DNA of 64,000 nucleotides from Sphingomonas psychrotolerans (GCF_002796605.1 NZ_CP024923.1:2707001-2771000); one strand, 5' to 3'. Shown: positions 41,331 through 50,003, numbered from the stretch's first letter. The notes: generated from the sequence alone by a model not told the origin. A program made the numbers and translations.

Positions 41331-41393
41331 CCCGGCGAATGCGGGGCCTCAGGCGGCGGCGCGATGCGGCACGAGATCCCGGCTTTCGCCGGG
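41331..41393. repeat. Short palindromic intergenic repeat (CCCGGCGAA...TTCGCCGGG)
   Basis: CCCGGCGAA (41331-41339) and TTCGCCGGG (41385-41393) are exact inverse copies bounding a GC-rich 63-bp unit. Units of this kind (ATCCCGGCGAA...TTCGCCGGGA) are dispersed between genes in many sphingomonad genomes; here it lies between the clpA terminator and the convergent UrcA gene. Confidence 0.55.
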
Positions 41394-41400
41394 ACGACGG

Positions 41401-41829
41401 TTAGTACCGGTACACCGGCGGCGGCGCGGCATTGTGGACGATCACCACCGTGACCCCTCCGGCCGGAGCTCCCGGTTCGGGCAGCGGCTGATATGTCAGC
41501 CGCGGCGCATCACAGTCCTGCCACCGGCATGCTTCCACCTGCGCGATCCGCTCCTCGGCCATCCTGCGCATCCACCAATCGCGGTCGATCGCCGACGCGA
41601 CCTGATCCTCGGTGCTCGCCCAGGCCTCGTCGCGGCAGGCGCGGTCGCTGCCGCAGATCCGGTTCACTGCGCGGCCGATCCGCCGCGCCAGTTCGTCCAT
41701 CCCCGCCGGCGTCGACAGATCGAACGCCGAGGCGTCGACGCGGATCGAGTATCGTTCATAGTCGCGCGCCTGGGCTGTAACGGGAAGGACCAGCGCGGCG
41801 AGCGCAACGAGGCTGAACGGCTTTCTCAT
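41401..41829 (-). CDS. UrcA family protein
   Basis: A 142-residue exported protein with a signal peptide (MRKPFSLVALAALVLPVTAQA) and the UrcA pattern: YSIRVDASAFDLSTPAGMDEL, RRIGRAVNRICGSDRACRDE, and a following Cys-rich helix (AQVEACRWQDCDAPRL). The conserved Cys residues are likely disulfide-bonded in the periplasm. The family is almost limited to sphingomonads and relatives and is of unknown function. C-terminal third is Pro-rich (LPEPGAPAGG, APPPVYRY). Confidence 0.8.
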   Translation of the reverse strand: MRKPFSLVALAALVLPVTAQARDYERYSIRVDASAFDLSTPAGMDELARRIGRAVNRICGSDRACRDEAWASTEDQVASAIDRDWWMRRMAEERIAQVEACRWQDCDAPRLTYQPLPEPGAPAGGVTVVIVHNAAPPPVYRY

Positions 41830-41951
41830 AGCTTGATCCCCGAGCGATCATAACGGCCCCATAACGCTCCAGAAAGCCCCCGGGTCGCACCGTACCTAAA
41901 CGCCGCTTTGTCCCATCTTTGGACATGCCTTTATCCCGCATTCTGTCGTCG

Positions 41952-42045
41952 CCCCGGACTTGTTCCGGGGTCCAGGCGTCTGCGCGATGCGATAGAGGCG
42001 CTTTGCGGGCAGTTGCGGCGCGGTGGACCGGAACAAAGTCCGGGG
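41952..42045. repeat. Palindromic intergenic repeat (CCCCGGAC-TTGTT-CCGGGG type)
   Basis: CCCCGGACTTGTTCCGGGG (41952-41970) is itself a palindrome and is followed after 54 bp by an inverse copy, GGACCGGAACAAAGTCCGGGG (42025-42045). This double-palindrome unit is a typical dispersed repeat of alphaproteobacterial genomes. The whole 365-bp gap between the UrcA gene and the histidine kinase gene (41830-42194) holds this repeat and no credible gene. Confidence 0.6.
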
Positions 42046-42194
42046 TGACGGGGGGGACGCGGCCGGCCGGCACCGCCCTCCCGCTGCGCGAAGGAGGATT
42101 TTTGAGCCGCTCTCGCCGCGCTCGAAGGGCGGAACAACGCGGGACGATTCGCCCCCTCTTTGCTGCGGCTGATAGTGAGTGTTAGAGGAGCCGC

Positions 42195-43337
42195 GTGGCC
42201 AAGACAGTGGAAACCGCACAGCGGCTGATGCCGGGGCAGGCGAGCACGCCCGGCCCGCTCTCGCGCCCCTTCTTCGAAGACAAGGGCCGCGCCTTCTGGA
42301 TGCTCCAGGCAGCCGGGTGGAGCGGCTATCTTCTGCTGCGCAGCGTCGTCTCGATCTCGAACGGCTTCGCGGTCGAGCGGATCATCGCCGCAATCATCGA
42401 GGCGATCGTCGGCTATTGCCTGACTCTGCTGCTCTCGACGCTGTACGGCGTCTATCGCCGCCTGCCGCGGATCACCGGGATCCTGCTGACGCTCGCGACG
42501 CTGGCGAGCGCGACGGTGATCTACGCGGTGATCGATGCCTTCACTTTCTCCTTCATCCGCGAAGGCGATTCCGGCGTCACCTTCGCGCTGGTGGTCGGCA
42601 CGGTGTTCATCAACTTCACCGTGCTCGCGGGCTGGTCGGCGCTCTATTTCGGAATCAACTTCTATCTGATCGTCGAAGAGCAGATCGATCAAATGCAGGT
42701 ACTCGAGAACCAGGCATCCTCGGCGCAGCTGGCAATGCTGCGCTACCAGCTCAACCCGCATTTCCTGTTCAACACGCTCAACTCGATCTCGACTCTGGTG
42801 CTGCTCAAGCAGACCGAGCGTGCCAACGTGATGCTCAGCCGGCTGTCCTCGTTCCTGCGCTATACGTTGGCCAACGAGCCCACTGCGCACGTCACGCTCA
42901 GCCAGGAAGTCGAGACGCTCCAGCTCTATCTCGAGATCGAGAAGATGCGATTCGACGAACGGCTGCGCACCCATTTCGACATCGATCCGCGGGTCGCCAA
43001 GGCACGACTGCCGTCGCTGCTGCTTCAGCCCTTGGTCGAAAACGCGATCAAATATGCCGTCACGCCGCAAGAGGAGGGCGCCGATATCACCGTCACGGCT
43101 CGGCTCACCGGAGAACGAGTGCAGATCGCCGTATCCGACACCGGCCCAGGATTGATCGAAAGCAAACCGAGGCCGACTCTCTCAACCGGCGTTGGGCTCG
43201 CCAACATCAAGGAGCGGCTGGCGCAGACCTTCGGGCCTGACCATCGTTTCGAAACGAGAACGAAACTTGGGGAAGGTTTCAGCGTTGAGATTGAAATACC
43301 GTTCCAACTTGAGGAACCGAACCGAGAGGCCGCATGA
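42195..43337 (+). CDS. LytS/YehU-type sensor histidine kinase
   Basis: A 380-residue membrane histidine kinase of the His_kinase (LytS) class. Four hydrophobic segments occupy about 32-160 (GWSGYLLLRSVVSIS, IIAAIIEAIVGYCLTLLLST, GILLTLATLASATVIYAVID, VVGTVFINFTVLAGWSALYF), then the phospho-acceptor His189 in RYQLNPHFLFNTLNSIS, and a GHKL ATPase domain (LLQPLVENAIKYAVTP, AVSDTGPGL, GVGLANIKERL). It has no extracellular sensor domain, so the signal is probably sensed in or at the membrane. The response regulator gene overlaps by 4 bp. Confidence 0.92.
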   Translation: MAKTVETAQRLMPGQASTPGPLSRPFFEDKGRAFWMLQAAGWSGYLLLRSVVSISNGFAVERIIAAIIEAIVGYCLTLLLSTLYGVYRRLPRITGILLTLATLASATVIYAVIDAFTFSFIREGDSGVTFALVVGTVFINFTVLAGWSALYFGINFYLIVEEQIDQMQVLENQASSAQLAMLRYQLNPHFLFNTLNSISTLVLLKQTERANVMLSRLSSFLRYTLANEPTAHVTLSQEVETLQLYLEIEKMRFDERLRTHFDIDPRVAKARLPSLLLQPLVENAIKYAVTPQEEGADITVTARLTGERVQIAVSDTGPGLIESKPRPTLSTGVGLANIKERLAQTFGPDHRFETRTKLGEGFSVEIEIPFQLEEPNREAA

Positions 43338-44137
43338 CCATCCGTACCATCCTCGTTGACGACGAACCCCTGGCGATCCAGGGGCTCGAGCTCCGGCTGC
43401 AGGAGCATGAGGATGTCGAAATCATCGACAAATGCTCCAATGGTCGCGAGGCCATCCGCGCAATCAAGACCCACAAACCTGATTTGGTCTTTCTCGACAT
43501 CCAGATGCCCGGCTTCGACGGCTTCTCGGTCGTCCAGGGGCTGATGGAAGTCGAACCACCGCTGTTTGTGTTCGTGACGGCTTATTCGGACCACGCCATC
43601 CGCGCCTTTGAGGCGCAGGCGATGGATTATCTGATGAAGCCGGTGGAGCCGTCGCGGCTCGCCGACACGCTGGATCGCGTGCGCCAGCGGCTAACCGAGA
43701 AGCGCGGCGTCGAGGAAGTCGATCGCCTCAAGGAAGTGCTTGCCGAAGTCGCGCCCGACGCCGTTGACGAGATGGCCGCTGCCGATACCGGCGAGATGGC
43801 CTCCAACCGCTTCGAAAAGCTCATCAACATCAAGGATCGCGGCCAGATCTTCCGCGTCGACGTCGACACGATCGAGCGGATCGATGCCGCCGGCGACTAC
43901 ATGTGCATCTACACCGGTGACAATACCCTGATCCTGCGCGAGACGATGAAGGATCTCGAAAAGCGCCTCGATCCGCGCCGCTTCCAGCGTGTCCACCGCT
44001 CGACGATCGTCAACCTCGACCTCGTCCGTCAGGTCAAGCCGCACACCAACGGCGAGTGCTTCCTCGTGCTCGATTCAGGCGCGTCAGTGAAGGTCAGCCG
44101 GTCCTACCGCGACGTGGTCGCGCGCTTCGTGCACTGA
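43334..44137 (+). CDS. LytTR-family response regulator
   Basis: A 267-residue regulator with a receiver domain (TILVDDEPLAIQG, phospho-acceptor Asp55 in LVFLDIQMPGFDGF, and YLMKPVE with the conserved Lys) and a C-terminal LytTR DNA-binding domain from about 160 (INIKDRGQIFRVDVDTIERI, GDYMCIYTGDNTLILRETMK, FQRVHRSTIVNLD). LytTR proteins bind pairs of direct repeats and control envelope or secreted factors. Its ATG overlaps the kinase stop. Target genes are not evident. Confidence 0.92.
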   Translation: MTIRTILVDDEPLAIQGLELRLQEHEDVEIIDKCSNGREAIRAIKTHKPDLVFLDIQMPGFDGFSVVQGLMEVEPPLFVFVTAYSDHAIRAFEAQAMDYLMKPVEPSRLADTLDRVRQRLTEKRGVEEVDRLKEVLAEVAPDAVDEMAAADTGEMASNRFEKLINIKDRGQIFRVDVDTIERIDAAGDYMCIYTGDNTLILRETMKDLEKRLDPRRFQRVHRSTIVNLDLVRQVKPHTNGECFLVLDSGASVKVSRSYRDVVARFVH

Positions 44138-44223
44138 TGCGGGCACTTCCGCGAAGGTTCGGCTCCACCACGGGCTGAACGGCAGCGCACGGCGCCCCGT
44201 CCGCCTTTGCAGGAGGATGTGCG

Positions 44224-45357
44224 ATGATGAGGCCTGTTTTGACGATCCTTGCCGCGCTGTGGCTGGTGCTGGCGTATCAGCAGGCGATAGCCCAATCGGC
44301 AGGCATGCTGAGCGCGGCCGAGCCGGTCGCCGTCACGCCCGCGGGTATGCAGGCCTGGCGGGTCCGCTACTGGACTACCGACGATCGCGAGCGCCCGATT
44401 GAAGTGACCGGAATGGTCGTAGCGCCGCGCAATCCGCGGCCGGCGACGCCGCGGCCAGTACTGGCCTGGGCCCACGGCACCTCGGGTGTGGTCGAGCGTT
44501 GCGCACCGTCGTTGAGCGAAAAGTTCTTCGCCTCGACGCCGGGGCTGAACGAGGCGATCCGCCGTGGCTACACCGTCGTCGCGCCGGACTATCCGGGGCT
44601 CGGCAGCGCTATGCCGCACCCCTATCTCGGCGGCGTCGCCACGGCCCGTTCGGTGCTCGACGCGGTGCGGTCCGCACGCGGCATCCCGGGTGCCGCCGCA
44701 AGCACACGCTTTGCCGTCTGGGGCGAATCGCAAGGCGGCCACGCGGCGCTATGGACCGGGCAGCTCGCTCGCATTTATGCGCCCGACCTCCAGCTCGTCG
44801 GAGTCGCCGCCGCGGCACCGCCTACTGATCTCGTCGAGAATCTGCGCGCCGGCGGCAACCCCAGCGTCCGCGCATTCCTGACCGCCTTCGTCGCCTATAG
44901 CTGGTCGCAGCATTTCGGTGCGCCGCTCTCGACGCTCGGCAACCGAACGACGCAAGGCGTGATCACCCGCCTCGCGCGCAATAATTGCAATGAGCCTGGC
45001 ATGAAGCCCCGGCTAGGCACCATGCTCGGCACGCTCTCGTTGCGCAGCGCACTTAAGAACGTTGATCTCGGCCTCATCCAGCCATGGGCGCGGATCGCCC
45101 GCGAGAACAGCCCGGCGGCGAGGCCGTATGGCGTACCGCTGCTGATCGCGCAGAACCCGAACGATGCCATTGTCGGGGCCGAGGTGACGCGGCGCTTCGC
45201 CCGCCAGATGTGCGGCAACGGCACCCGGCTGCGTTATTTGGCGATCGCGGGCAAGGGCCACCAGACCAGCGGCGCAGACTCGGCCGGCGTCACGCTCGAC
45301 TGGATCGACGCGCGCTTCGCCCGGGCTGCGGCACCGAGCGACTGCGGCAAGATCTGA
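44224..45357 (+). CDS. Secretory lipase/esterase (alpha/beta hydrolase)
   Basis: A 377-residue exported hydrolase with a Sec signal (MMRPVLTILAALWLVLAYQQ, Ala-rich cut site after IAQSA) and an AGGAGG ribosome binding site. The nucleophile elbow is VWGESQGGHAALW (Gly-Glu-Ser-Gln-Gly), with DYPGLGS earlier and GKGHQTSG near the end supplying His; the Asp is in NPNDAIVGAEV. LAWAHGTSGVVERCAPS shows the HG oxyanion region. The pattern is that of the secretory lipase (LIP) family. Substrate range is unknown. Confidence 0.85.
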   Translation: MMRPVLTILAALWLVLAYQQAIAQSAGMLSAAEPVAVTPAGMQAWRVRYWTTDDRERPIEVTGMVVAPRNPRPATPRPVLAWAHGTSGVVERCAPSLSEKFFASTPGLNEAIRRGYTVVAPDYPGLGSAMPHPYLGGVATARSVLDAVRSARGIPGAAASTRFAVWGESQGGHAALWTGQLARIYAPDLQLVGVAAAAPPTDLVENLRAGGNPSVRAFLTAFVAYSWSQHFGAPLSTLGNRTTQGVITRLARNNCNEPGMKPRLGTMLGTLSLRSALKNVDLGLIQPWARIARENSPAARPYGVPLLIAQNPNDAIVGAEVTRRFARQMCGNGTRLRYLAIAGKGHQTSGADSAGVTLDWIDARFARAAAPSDCGKI

Positions 45358-45447
45358 CCCAGCCGGCGACTGGTTGCGCTTGCGAAAGGACTAGCCTCTC
45401 CAGCGCGCGCAAACTAGAACAAGCAGGGAACAACGGGAGAGATTGAC

Positions 45448-46197
45448 GTGACGAAGTTCGATTCATTCGCGGCACTGCACGTTCCGGGCAAGCCGGTCAT
45501 ACTATTCAACGTCTGGGATGCGGGATCGGCCAAGGTTGCCGAGCGGGCCGGCGCCAAGGCCATCGCTACCGGCAGCGCCTCGGTCGCCACCGCACACGGT
45601 GTAAACGACGCCGAGGGCCTTCCCATCGCACTGGCGTTCGCCAATGCCGAACGCATCGTCGCGGCGGTAGACCTGCCCGTCACGATCGATTTCGAAGGCG
45701 GCTATGCCGTCGAGGAAGCACCGCTCGCCGCCAACTTCGCAGCGCTCGCCGCGACCGGCGCCATCGGCTGCAATTTCGAGGATCAGGTGATCGGCGGCGA
45801 AGGCATGCACCCGATCGCCGTGCAGGCGCGGCGGATCGCGGCAGCACGCCGGGGCGCAGGCCCGAACTTCTTTCTCAATGCGCGCACCGACATCTTCCTG
45901 CAGGCAAAACCCGACACCCACGATCGGGCCAAGGCCGACGCCGCGATCGAACGCGCCCACGCTTATGCCGAGGCAGGCGCCAGCGGGTTCTTCGTGCCCG
46001 GCCTCGCCGACCTGAAGCTGCTCGAACGCGTCTGCGCCGCCTCACCGCTACCGGTGAATTTCATGGCCTTCCCCGGCGCGCCCTCGGCCAAAACAGTCGC
46101 CGAGACCGGCATTGCCCGGATCAGTCATGGCCCCTTCCCGCACATGCGTGCGCTCAAGGCATTCGAAGACGCCGCGCGGGAGGCGTTTGCCGAATAG
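45448..46197 (+). CDS. Isocitrate lyase/PEP mutase family protein
   Basis: A 249-residue TIM-barrel enzyme of the ICL/PEPM superfamily. VILFNVWDAGSAKVAERAGAKAIAT is the N-terminal phosphate/Mg segment, VTIDFEGGYAV and GCNFEDQVIGGEGMHP carry the metal-binding Asp/Glu residues, and FFLNARTDIFL gives a barrel strand with the conserved Arg. It lacks the KKCGH motif of true isocitrate lyases, so a 2-methylisocitrate-lyase-like, oxaloacetate-decarboxylase-like or phosphonate reaction is more likely. GTG start after CGGGAGAGATTGAC. No functional partners near. Confidence 0.85.
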   Translation: MTKFDSFAALHVPGKPVILFNVWDAGSAKVAERAGAKAIATGSASVATAHGVNDAEGLPIALAFANAERIVAAVDLPVTIDFEGGYAVEEAPLAANFAALAATGAIGCNFEDQVIGGEGMHPIAVQARRIAAARRGAGPNFFLNARTDIFLQAKPDTHDRAKADAAIERAHAYAEAGASGFFVPGLADLKLLERVCAASPLPVNFMAFPGAPSAKTVAETGIARISHGPFPHMRALKAFEDAAREAFAE

Positions 46198-46302
46198 CAA
46201 ATCGCAGAGCCATGAATTCCTCTCATGGCTCCACCGAGATTTGATCCTTTGTGCCGCGCACTCCTCCACCGCATCAACCGTGCGTGAGGGAGACGACGAC
46301 GC

Positions 46303-47262
46303 ATGGACAGACGCAAATTCCTTTGGGTCAGCGGTGGCGCGATGACGGCAGGTTCGGCAGTCGCGGCACCCCGCGGCGGCGCACCGACCCGCTTCGGACC
46401 CGACTTCCGCAAGGCGGTCCGCGCGGTCGAGCAGACCAGCGGCGGACGGCTCGGTCTGTCAGTGATCGACCTTGCCTCAGGCGAACGCTTCGGTTGGCGT
46501 GCTAGCGGGCGCTTCCCGATGTGCAGCACGTTCAAATTCGCGCTGGCCGCCGCGATCCTCAAGCAAGTGGAGCATAAGCACGAGAACCTTAACCGCCGCA
46601 TATCGGTGGTGGCGGGCGATATCGTCAGCCTCTCGCCCTTTTGCGAGCAGCGTGTCGGAACCACTGCGAGCGTGCGCGAACTCTGTCACGCGACGATCAC
46701 GCTGAGCGACAACAGCGCCGCCAACCTGCTGCTCCGCACGATCGGCGGTCCCGAGGGCTTCACTCGCCGGCTGCGCGCGTTCGGCGATCCCGCGACGCGG
46801 CTCGATCGCTGGGAAACCGCGATGGGCGAAGCGAGGCCCGGCGACGTGCGCGACACGACCACGCCCGAGGCAATGGCCGACCTTGCCCGCCAGCTGGTGC
46901 TCGGACGGGCGCTGGCGCCCGCGAGCCGCGCGCAACTCGTAGCGTGGATGAAGGATACCCGCACCAGTGCCAAAAGCCTGCGAGCTGGACTGCCGGCAGA
47001 CTGGACGGTTGCCGACAAGACCGGCGCCGGCGGCTTCGGCACCGACAATCTGGTCGGGATCGTCTGGCCCCCGCACCGTGCGCCATTGGTGGTGGCGAGC
47101 TACATCACCGGCAGCACGCTGGAATTCGAGCAGCGCCGCCCGCTCCACGCCGGCATCGGTCGGGCGCTCGCGGCAGCCTGCGCCCATCCTACCTGCCACT
47201 TCGTTGGAGCAGCCGCCGGCGATCACGAATCGTGGAACAGTCGCCGATATAGTCGGGTTTGA
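46303..47262 (+). CDS. Class A beta-lactamase
   Basis: A 319-residue serine beta-lactamase with a Tat-type signal (MDRRKFLWVSGGAMTAGSAV). Catalytic motifs are intact: S75-T-F-K78 in FPMCSTFKFAL, S135-D-N137 in ITLSDNSAANLLL, Glu171 in the omega loop (LDRWETAMGEA) and K239-T-G241 in TVADKTGAGGFG. Cys74 lies next to the active Ser, as in several carbapenem-hydrolysing class A enzymes, but the partner Cys238 is not present (GAGG follows the KTG). It is about 25-30 residues longer than usual, with an odd C-terminal tail after ACAHPTCHFVG reading into the decayed region. Confidence 0.92.
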   Translation: MDRRKFLWVSGGAMTAGSAVAAPRGGAPTRFGPDFRKAVRAVEQTSGGRLGLSVIDLASGERFGWRASGRFPMCSTFKFALAAAILKQVEHKHENLNRRISVVAGDIVSLSPFCEQRVGTTASVRELCHATITLSDNSAANLLLRTIGGPEGFTRRLRAFGDPATRLDRWETAMGEARPGDVRDTTTPEAMADLARQLVLGRALAPASRAQLVAWMKDTRTSAKSLRAGLPADWTVADKTGAGGFGTDNLVGIVWPPHRAPLVVASYITGSTLEFEQRRPLHAGIGRALAAACAHPTCHFVGAAAGDHESWNSRRYSRV

Positions 47263-47602
47263 GGTAGGCCAGATTGTAGCGGGCACCTTCGCGCAGGATA
47301 TCTGAGCATGTCGTACGCGGTGCAGCGCCGGGATCGTCGGCAGGGTTGCACCTCTCGCCGCCGAACGGAGAAAGGTCGCCGATAAGACCGATATAATCCT
47401 GCTCGGTAGCGCGCGCACCGGCATCCTCGCTGAACCTGCCGACATCGGTCTGGCTGGCAAGCAAGCAATCATTGTGGGACCCGATCCGGAAGCCGCCGGC
47501 GACCGACGCTGCGACGCCGGGGGAGGGGGGCACCAAGACGGGGCCGGCATCGATGGTGAAGGTCAGGTCGCGACGCGGGTGGTGACCAGCACCACCTATC
47601 AT
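47189..47602 (-). CDS. Possible gene remnant overlapping the beta-lactamase end
   Basis: A 137-codon minus-strand frame that overlaps the last 74 bp of the beta-lactamase and the start of the broken sugar kinase. Its middle, GGFRIGSHNDCLLASQTDVG, then LIGDLSPFGGERCNPADDPG and REGARYNLAYLKPDYIGDC, has natural composition and several Cys residues, unlike most shadow frames. Codon use is less GC-biased. I do not recognise it; it could be the tail of a lost gene. Confidence 0.3.
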   Translation of the reverse strand: MIGGAGHHPRRDLTFTIDAGPVLVPPSPGVAASVAGGFRIGSHNDCLLASQTDVGRFSEDAGARATEQDYIGLIGDLSPFGGERCNPADDPGAAPRTTCSDILREGARYNLAYLKPDYIGDCSTIRDRRRLLQRSGR

Positions 47603-48100
47603 CTCGAGGTCGGCGCAGACGAAGCCGTGCGGCGGCTGGGCGAGGGCGTAGCCACAGTGTGCAACGCACTGGGAATCACGCCCGCCGCGCTCGACTTCGC
47701 CTTCTTCGGGCTGCCCGCTTATGGCGAGGGCAGCGCACTGGATCGCGATCCAGGGCCTGGCGCGGCGAGATCGCCCGCCTGGCTAATCTGGTCTCGCAGG
47801 CGGCTACCGCGGGGGGATCCGGGCGCACGCGAATCCTGGAGGCGGCGGCCGGGCGAGCTGCTGGAGCTGGCGACTGCCCCCGCAGCCGATTGGGCTTCCC
47901 GAAGACGCTCGGGTGCCGATATCTTGATCGGACGGCGTTCTGTCGCAACAGCAATTCGTGCGGGCGGCGTTCGTCGAATTGCTCGATCGCACCGGGCCTT
48001 CGTCCCGATCGAGCCGCGGCATCCGCCAAGCTATGGCGCCGCTTTATATGCGCGACGGCTGGCCACCCCCAGCAGTGATTCGAGCCCGGGTCCCGCGTGA
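47520..48100 (+). pseudogene. Broken BadF/BadG-type sugar kinase (N-acetylglucosamine kinase-like)
   Basis: Pieces of a BadF/BcrA-type ATPase (N-acetylglucosamine kinase-like) occur in order in three frames. GGTKT, the first phosphate motif, is at about 47529-47540; TTYHLEVGADEAVRRLGEG through FAFFGLPAYGEGSALDRD runs to 47749; RGEIARLANLVSQAAT at about 47761-47808 is in a second frame; FVRAAFVELLDR at about 47955-47990 is in a third; and PPSYGAALYARR, the usual C-terminus, is at about 48023-48058 in the first frame again. About 350 bp of the normal gene is missing between 47749 and 47761, with further frameshifts. It sits beside the sugar-island regulator, where such kinases are often found. 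Confidence 0.75.
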
Positions 48101-48122
48101 CGCCGCGGGAACGATAAGATAA

Positions 48123-48136
48123 TAATACTATATACC
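48123..48136 (+). promoter_or_regulatory. Weak copy of the island operator element, upstream of the GntR gene
   Basis: TAATACTATATACC matches TAATATGATATGCG (56204-56217) at 10 of 14 positions and lies in an AT-rich patch 60 bp before the GntR start. It may be an autoregulatory site. Confidence 0.35.
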
Positions 48137-48195
48137 TTGCGGATGTCTGGACTTTTCGGCACCGATTGCCGGAGCGCTGGAGGGAGCCGCACGCG

Positions 48196-48951
48196 ATGAT
48201 TGACGCCAGCATGATCAGTTTCCGGTCGCTGTCGGAACGCGCGATATCGAGCCATGACCAGGTCGCGCGTGCGCTGGGGATGGAAATCCTCGCGGGAAAG
48301 CACCTGGTCGGCAGCAACCTGCCCAACGAGGCAGACCTGCTAGCGCGGTTCCAGATCTCGCGGACCGTGCTTCGCGAAGTGCTCAAGACCCTGTCGGCGA
48401 AGGGATTGCTCGCAGCCAAGGCCCGCGTCGGCACTCGCGTGACGCATCCGGTCCACTGGAACCTCTTCGACGCCGAGGTGCTGAGCTGGAAGGTCGCTAT
48501 CGGGTTGGACGATGACTTCCGACGCGACATGGCCGAGATTCGCCGCCTGATCGAGCCGCGCGCCGCGGCACTGGCGGCCGAGCGGCGCGCGGAGGACGCG
48601 ATTGCCGCGATCCGCACTGCGCTCGATCGCATGCGGATCGTCGATCAGGAAGCAGTGCGCTTCGCTCAGGCCGATCTGGACTTCCATCTCGCAATTGGCG
48701 CCGCCTCCGGCAATCTGTTGATGCGCTCGATCGCTTCGGTGATCGAAACCGCGCTGGCGGCCTCGTTTAGCCCGATCGCGCCGCGCGAACATCCCGAACT
48801 CCACGCCGAGACGGTGGCGAAGCACGAGGCGATCTTGGACGCGATCGTGGCCGGAGACGCCGCCGCCGCCTCGGCGGCGATGCTCGGCGTCATCAACGAT
48901 GCGGCGCCGCGCAACGAAGGCGGGGCCGGTCAGCACGGGACGACGCAGTGA
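48196..48951 (+). CDS. FadR/GntR family transcriptional regulator
   Basis: A 251-residue regulator of the FadR subfamily. The winged helix-turn-helix is at about 15-85: ALGMEILAGKHLVGSNLPNE then ADLLARFQISRTVLREVLKT and LSAKGLLAAKARVGTRV. The C-terminal FCD domain has RRDMAEIRRLIEPRAAAL, ADLDFHLAIGAASGN and HPELHAETVAKHEAILDAI with the metal/ligand-binding His/Asp residues. Such regulators usually repress sugar-acid or sugar catabolic genes and release DNA on binding a pathway intermediate. The ATG at 48196 follows GGAGGGAGCCG. Its stop overlaps the next gene (GTGA), tying it to the glycosidase-like gene. Confidence 0.9.
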   Translation: MIDASMISFRSLSERAISSHDQVARALGMEILAGKHLVGSNLPNEADLLARFQISRTVLREVLKTLSAKGLLAAKARVGTRVTHPVHWNLFDAEVLSWKVAIGLDDDFRRDMAEIRRLIEPRAAALAAERRAEDAIAAIRTALDRMRIVDQEAVRFAQADLDFHLAIGAASGNLLMRSIASVIETALAASFSPIAPREHPELHAETVAKHEAILDAIVAGDAAAASAAMLGVINDAAPRNEGGAGQHGTTQ

Positions 48952-50003
48952 GCGGCTTCGATCGACGGACGATATTGAGCGGCGCCACCGCGGCGGGATT
49001 GCTGGCGCATGGCGGCAAGGCGCTGGCGGCGGCCGATGATCCCGCCGGGCCTTATCGCACGCCGCACAAATACGGGAAACTGGTGATCGGCCCGTCGCGC
49101 GTCGCCGGCAACTTCGACGAGAAATCGGTCGACTGCCCGTTCGCCTTCTCCGCCAACGGTCGCTTCTATCTGACCTATGTCGGCTTCGACGGCACCGGCT
49201 ATCAGACTGCCGTCGCCGAATCGCACGATCTGGTAAACTGGTCGAACCGGCGGCTGATCCTCAAGCGCGACCCCGCTTCGCCAGTGACGCGCTACAATGT
49301 CGCGATGGCGTCGATCCTGCGCGAGAACGCGCTCGAGAGCCCGGCGCGGCTGATCAAGGTGAAGGGCCGCTATCTCGGGGCGTGGCATGCTTATCCGAGT
49401 GCCGGCTATGAAGAAGGTCCGGCGGTGATCGGGCTCGCGTGGAGCGACGACCTGATCAACTGGCAGCGCGGCGACCCGATCCTGCTGCCGCAGGACGGCG
49501 CGGAATGGGAGCGCGGCGGACTCTACAAGCCCTATCTGATCCGCGTCGGCGATACGTATCACCTCTATTACAACGCAAAGACCACCGGCACGCCGTGGAA
49601 GGAGCAGACCGGGCTCGCCACGTCGAAGGACCTCAGGACCTGGACGCGCCATCCCGCCAGCCCGCTGATCCGCAACGGCGCCACCGGCAGTTGGGACGAT
49701 CGCTTCGCCAGCGACCCCGTGGTGGTCGAGCATCGCGGCAAATGGGGGATGTTCTATTTCGGCCTGTCGACCGACAAGCGCGCGCGCGACTTGCTCGCGC
49801 TAGGGTCCTCACCCACCGAGTTCGTCAAGGTGCCGGAGATCCTCGTCGATGTCGGCCCGCCGGGATCGGTGGACGACACCTATGCGCACAAGCCCTCGGT
49901 TATCTTCCACGAGGGCGATCTCTACCATTTCTACTGCGCAGTCAGCGGCAAATGGCCCAATGAGGTGCGCGGGATCGCAGTGGCACGCTCCCGCGCCTGG
50001 TAA
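48948..50003 (+). CDS. Five-bladed beta-propeller glycosidase-like protein, Tat-exported
   Basis: A 351-residue protein with a Tat signal (DRRTILSGATAAGLLAHGG) and five-bladed propeller repeats: SVDCPFAFSANGRFYLTYVG, SHDLVNWSNRRLIL, KVKGRYLGAWHAYPS, WSDDLINWQRGDPIL, GGLYKPYLIRVGDTYHLYYN, TSKDLRTWTRHPASPL, and RGKWGMFYFGLST. The S-x-DL-x-x-W repeats are those of GH43/GH32/GH117-type glycosidases and related lyase-associated proteins. Candidate acids (VDCPF, YKPYL region) are present but I cannot assign a GH family or bond. Its GTG overlaps the GntR stop. Confidence 0.75.
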   Translation: MSGFDRRTILSGATAAGLLAHGGKALAAADDPAGPYRTPHKYGKLVIGPSRVAGNFDEKSVDCPFAFSANGRFYLTYVGFDGTGYQTAVAESHDLVNWSNRRLILKRDPASPVTRYNVAMASILRENALESPARLIKVKGRYLGAWHAYPSAGYEEGPAVIGLAWSDDLINWQRGDPILLPQDGAEWERGGLYKPYLIRVGDTYHLYYNAKTTGTPWKEQTGLATSKDLRTWTRHPASPLIRNGATGSWDDRFASDPVVVEHRGKWGMFYFGLSTDKRARDLLALGSSPTEFVKVPEILVDVGPPGSVDDTYAHKPSVIFHEGDLYHFYCAVSGKWPNEVRGIAVARSRAW

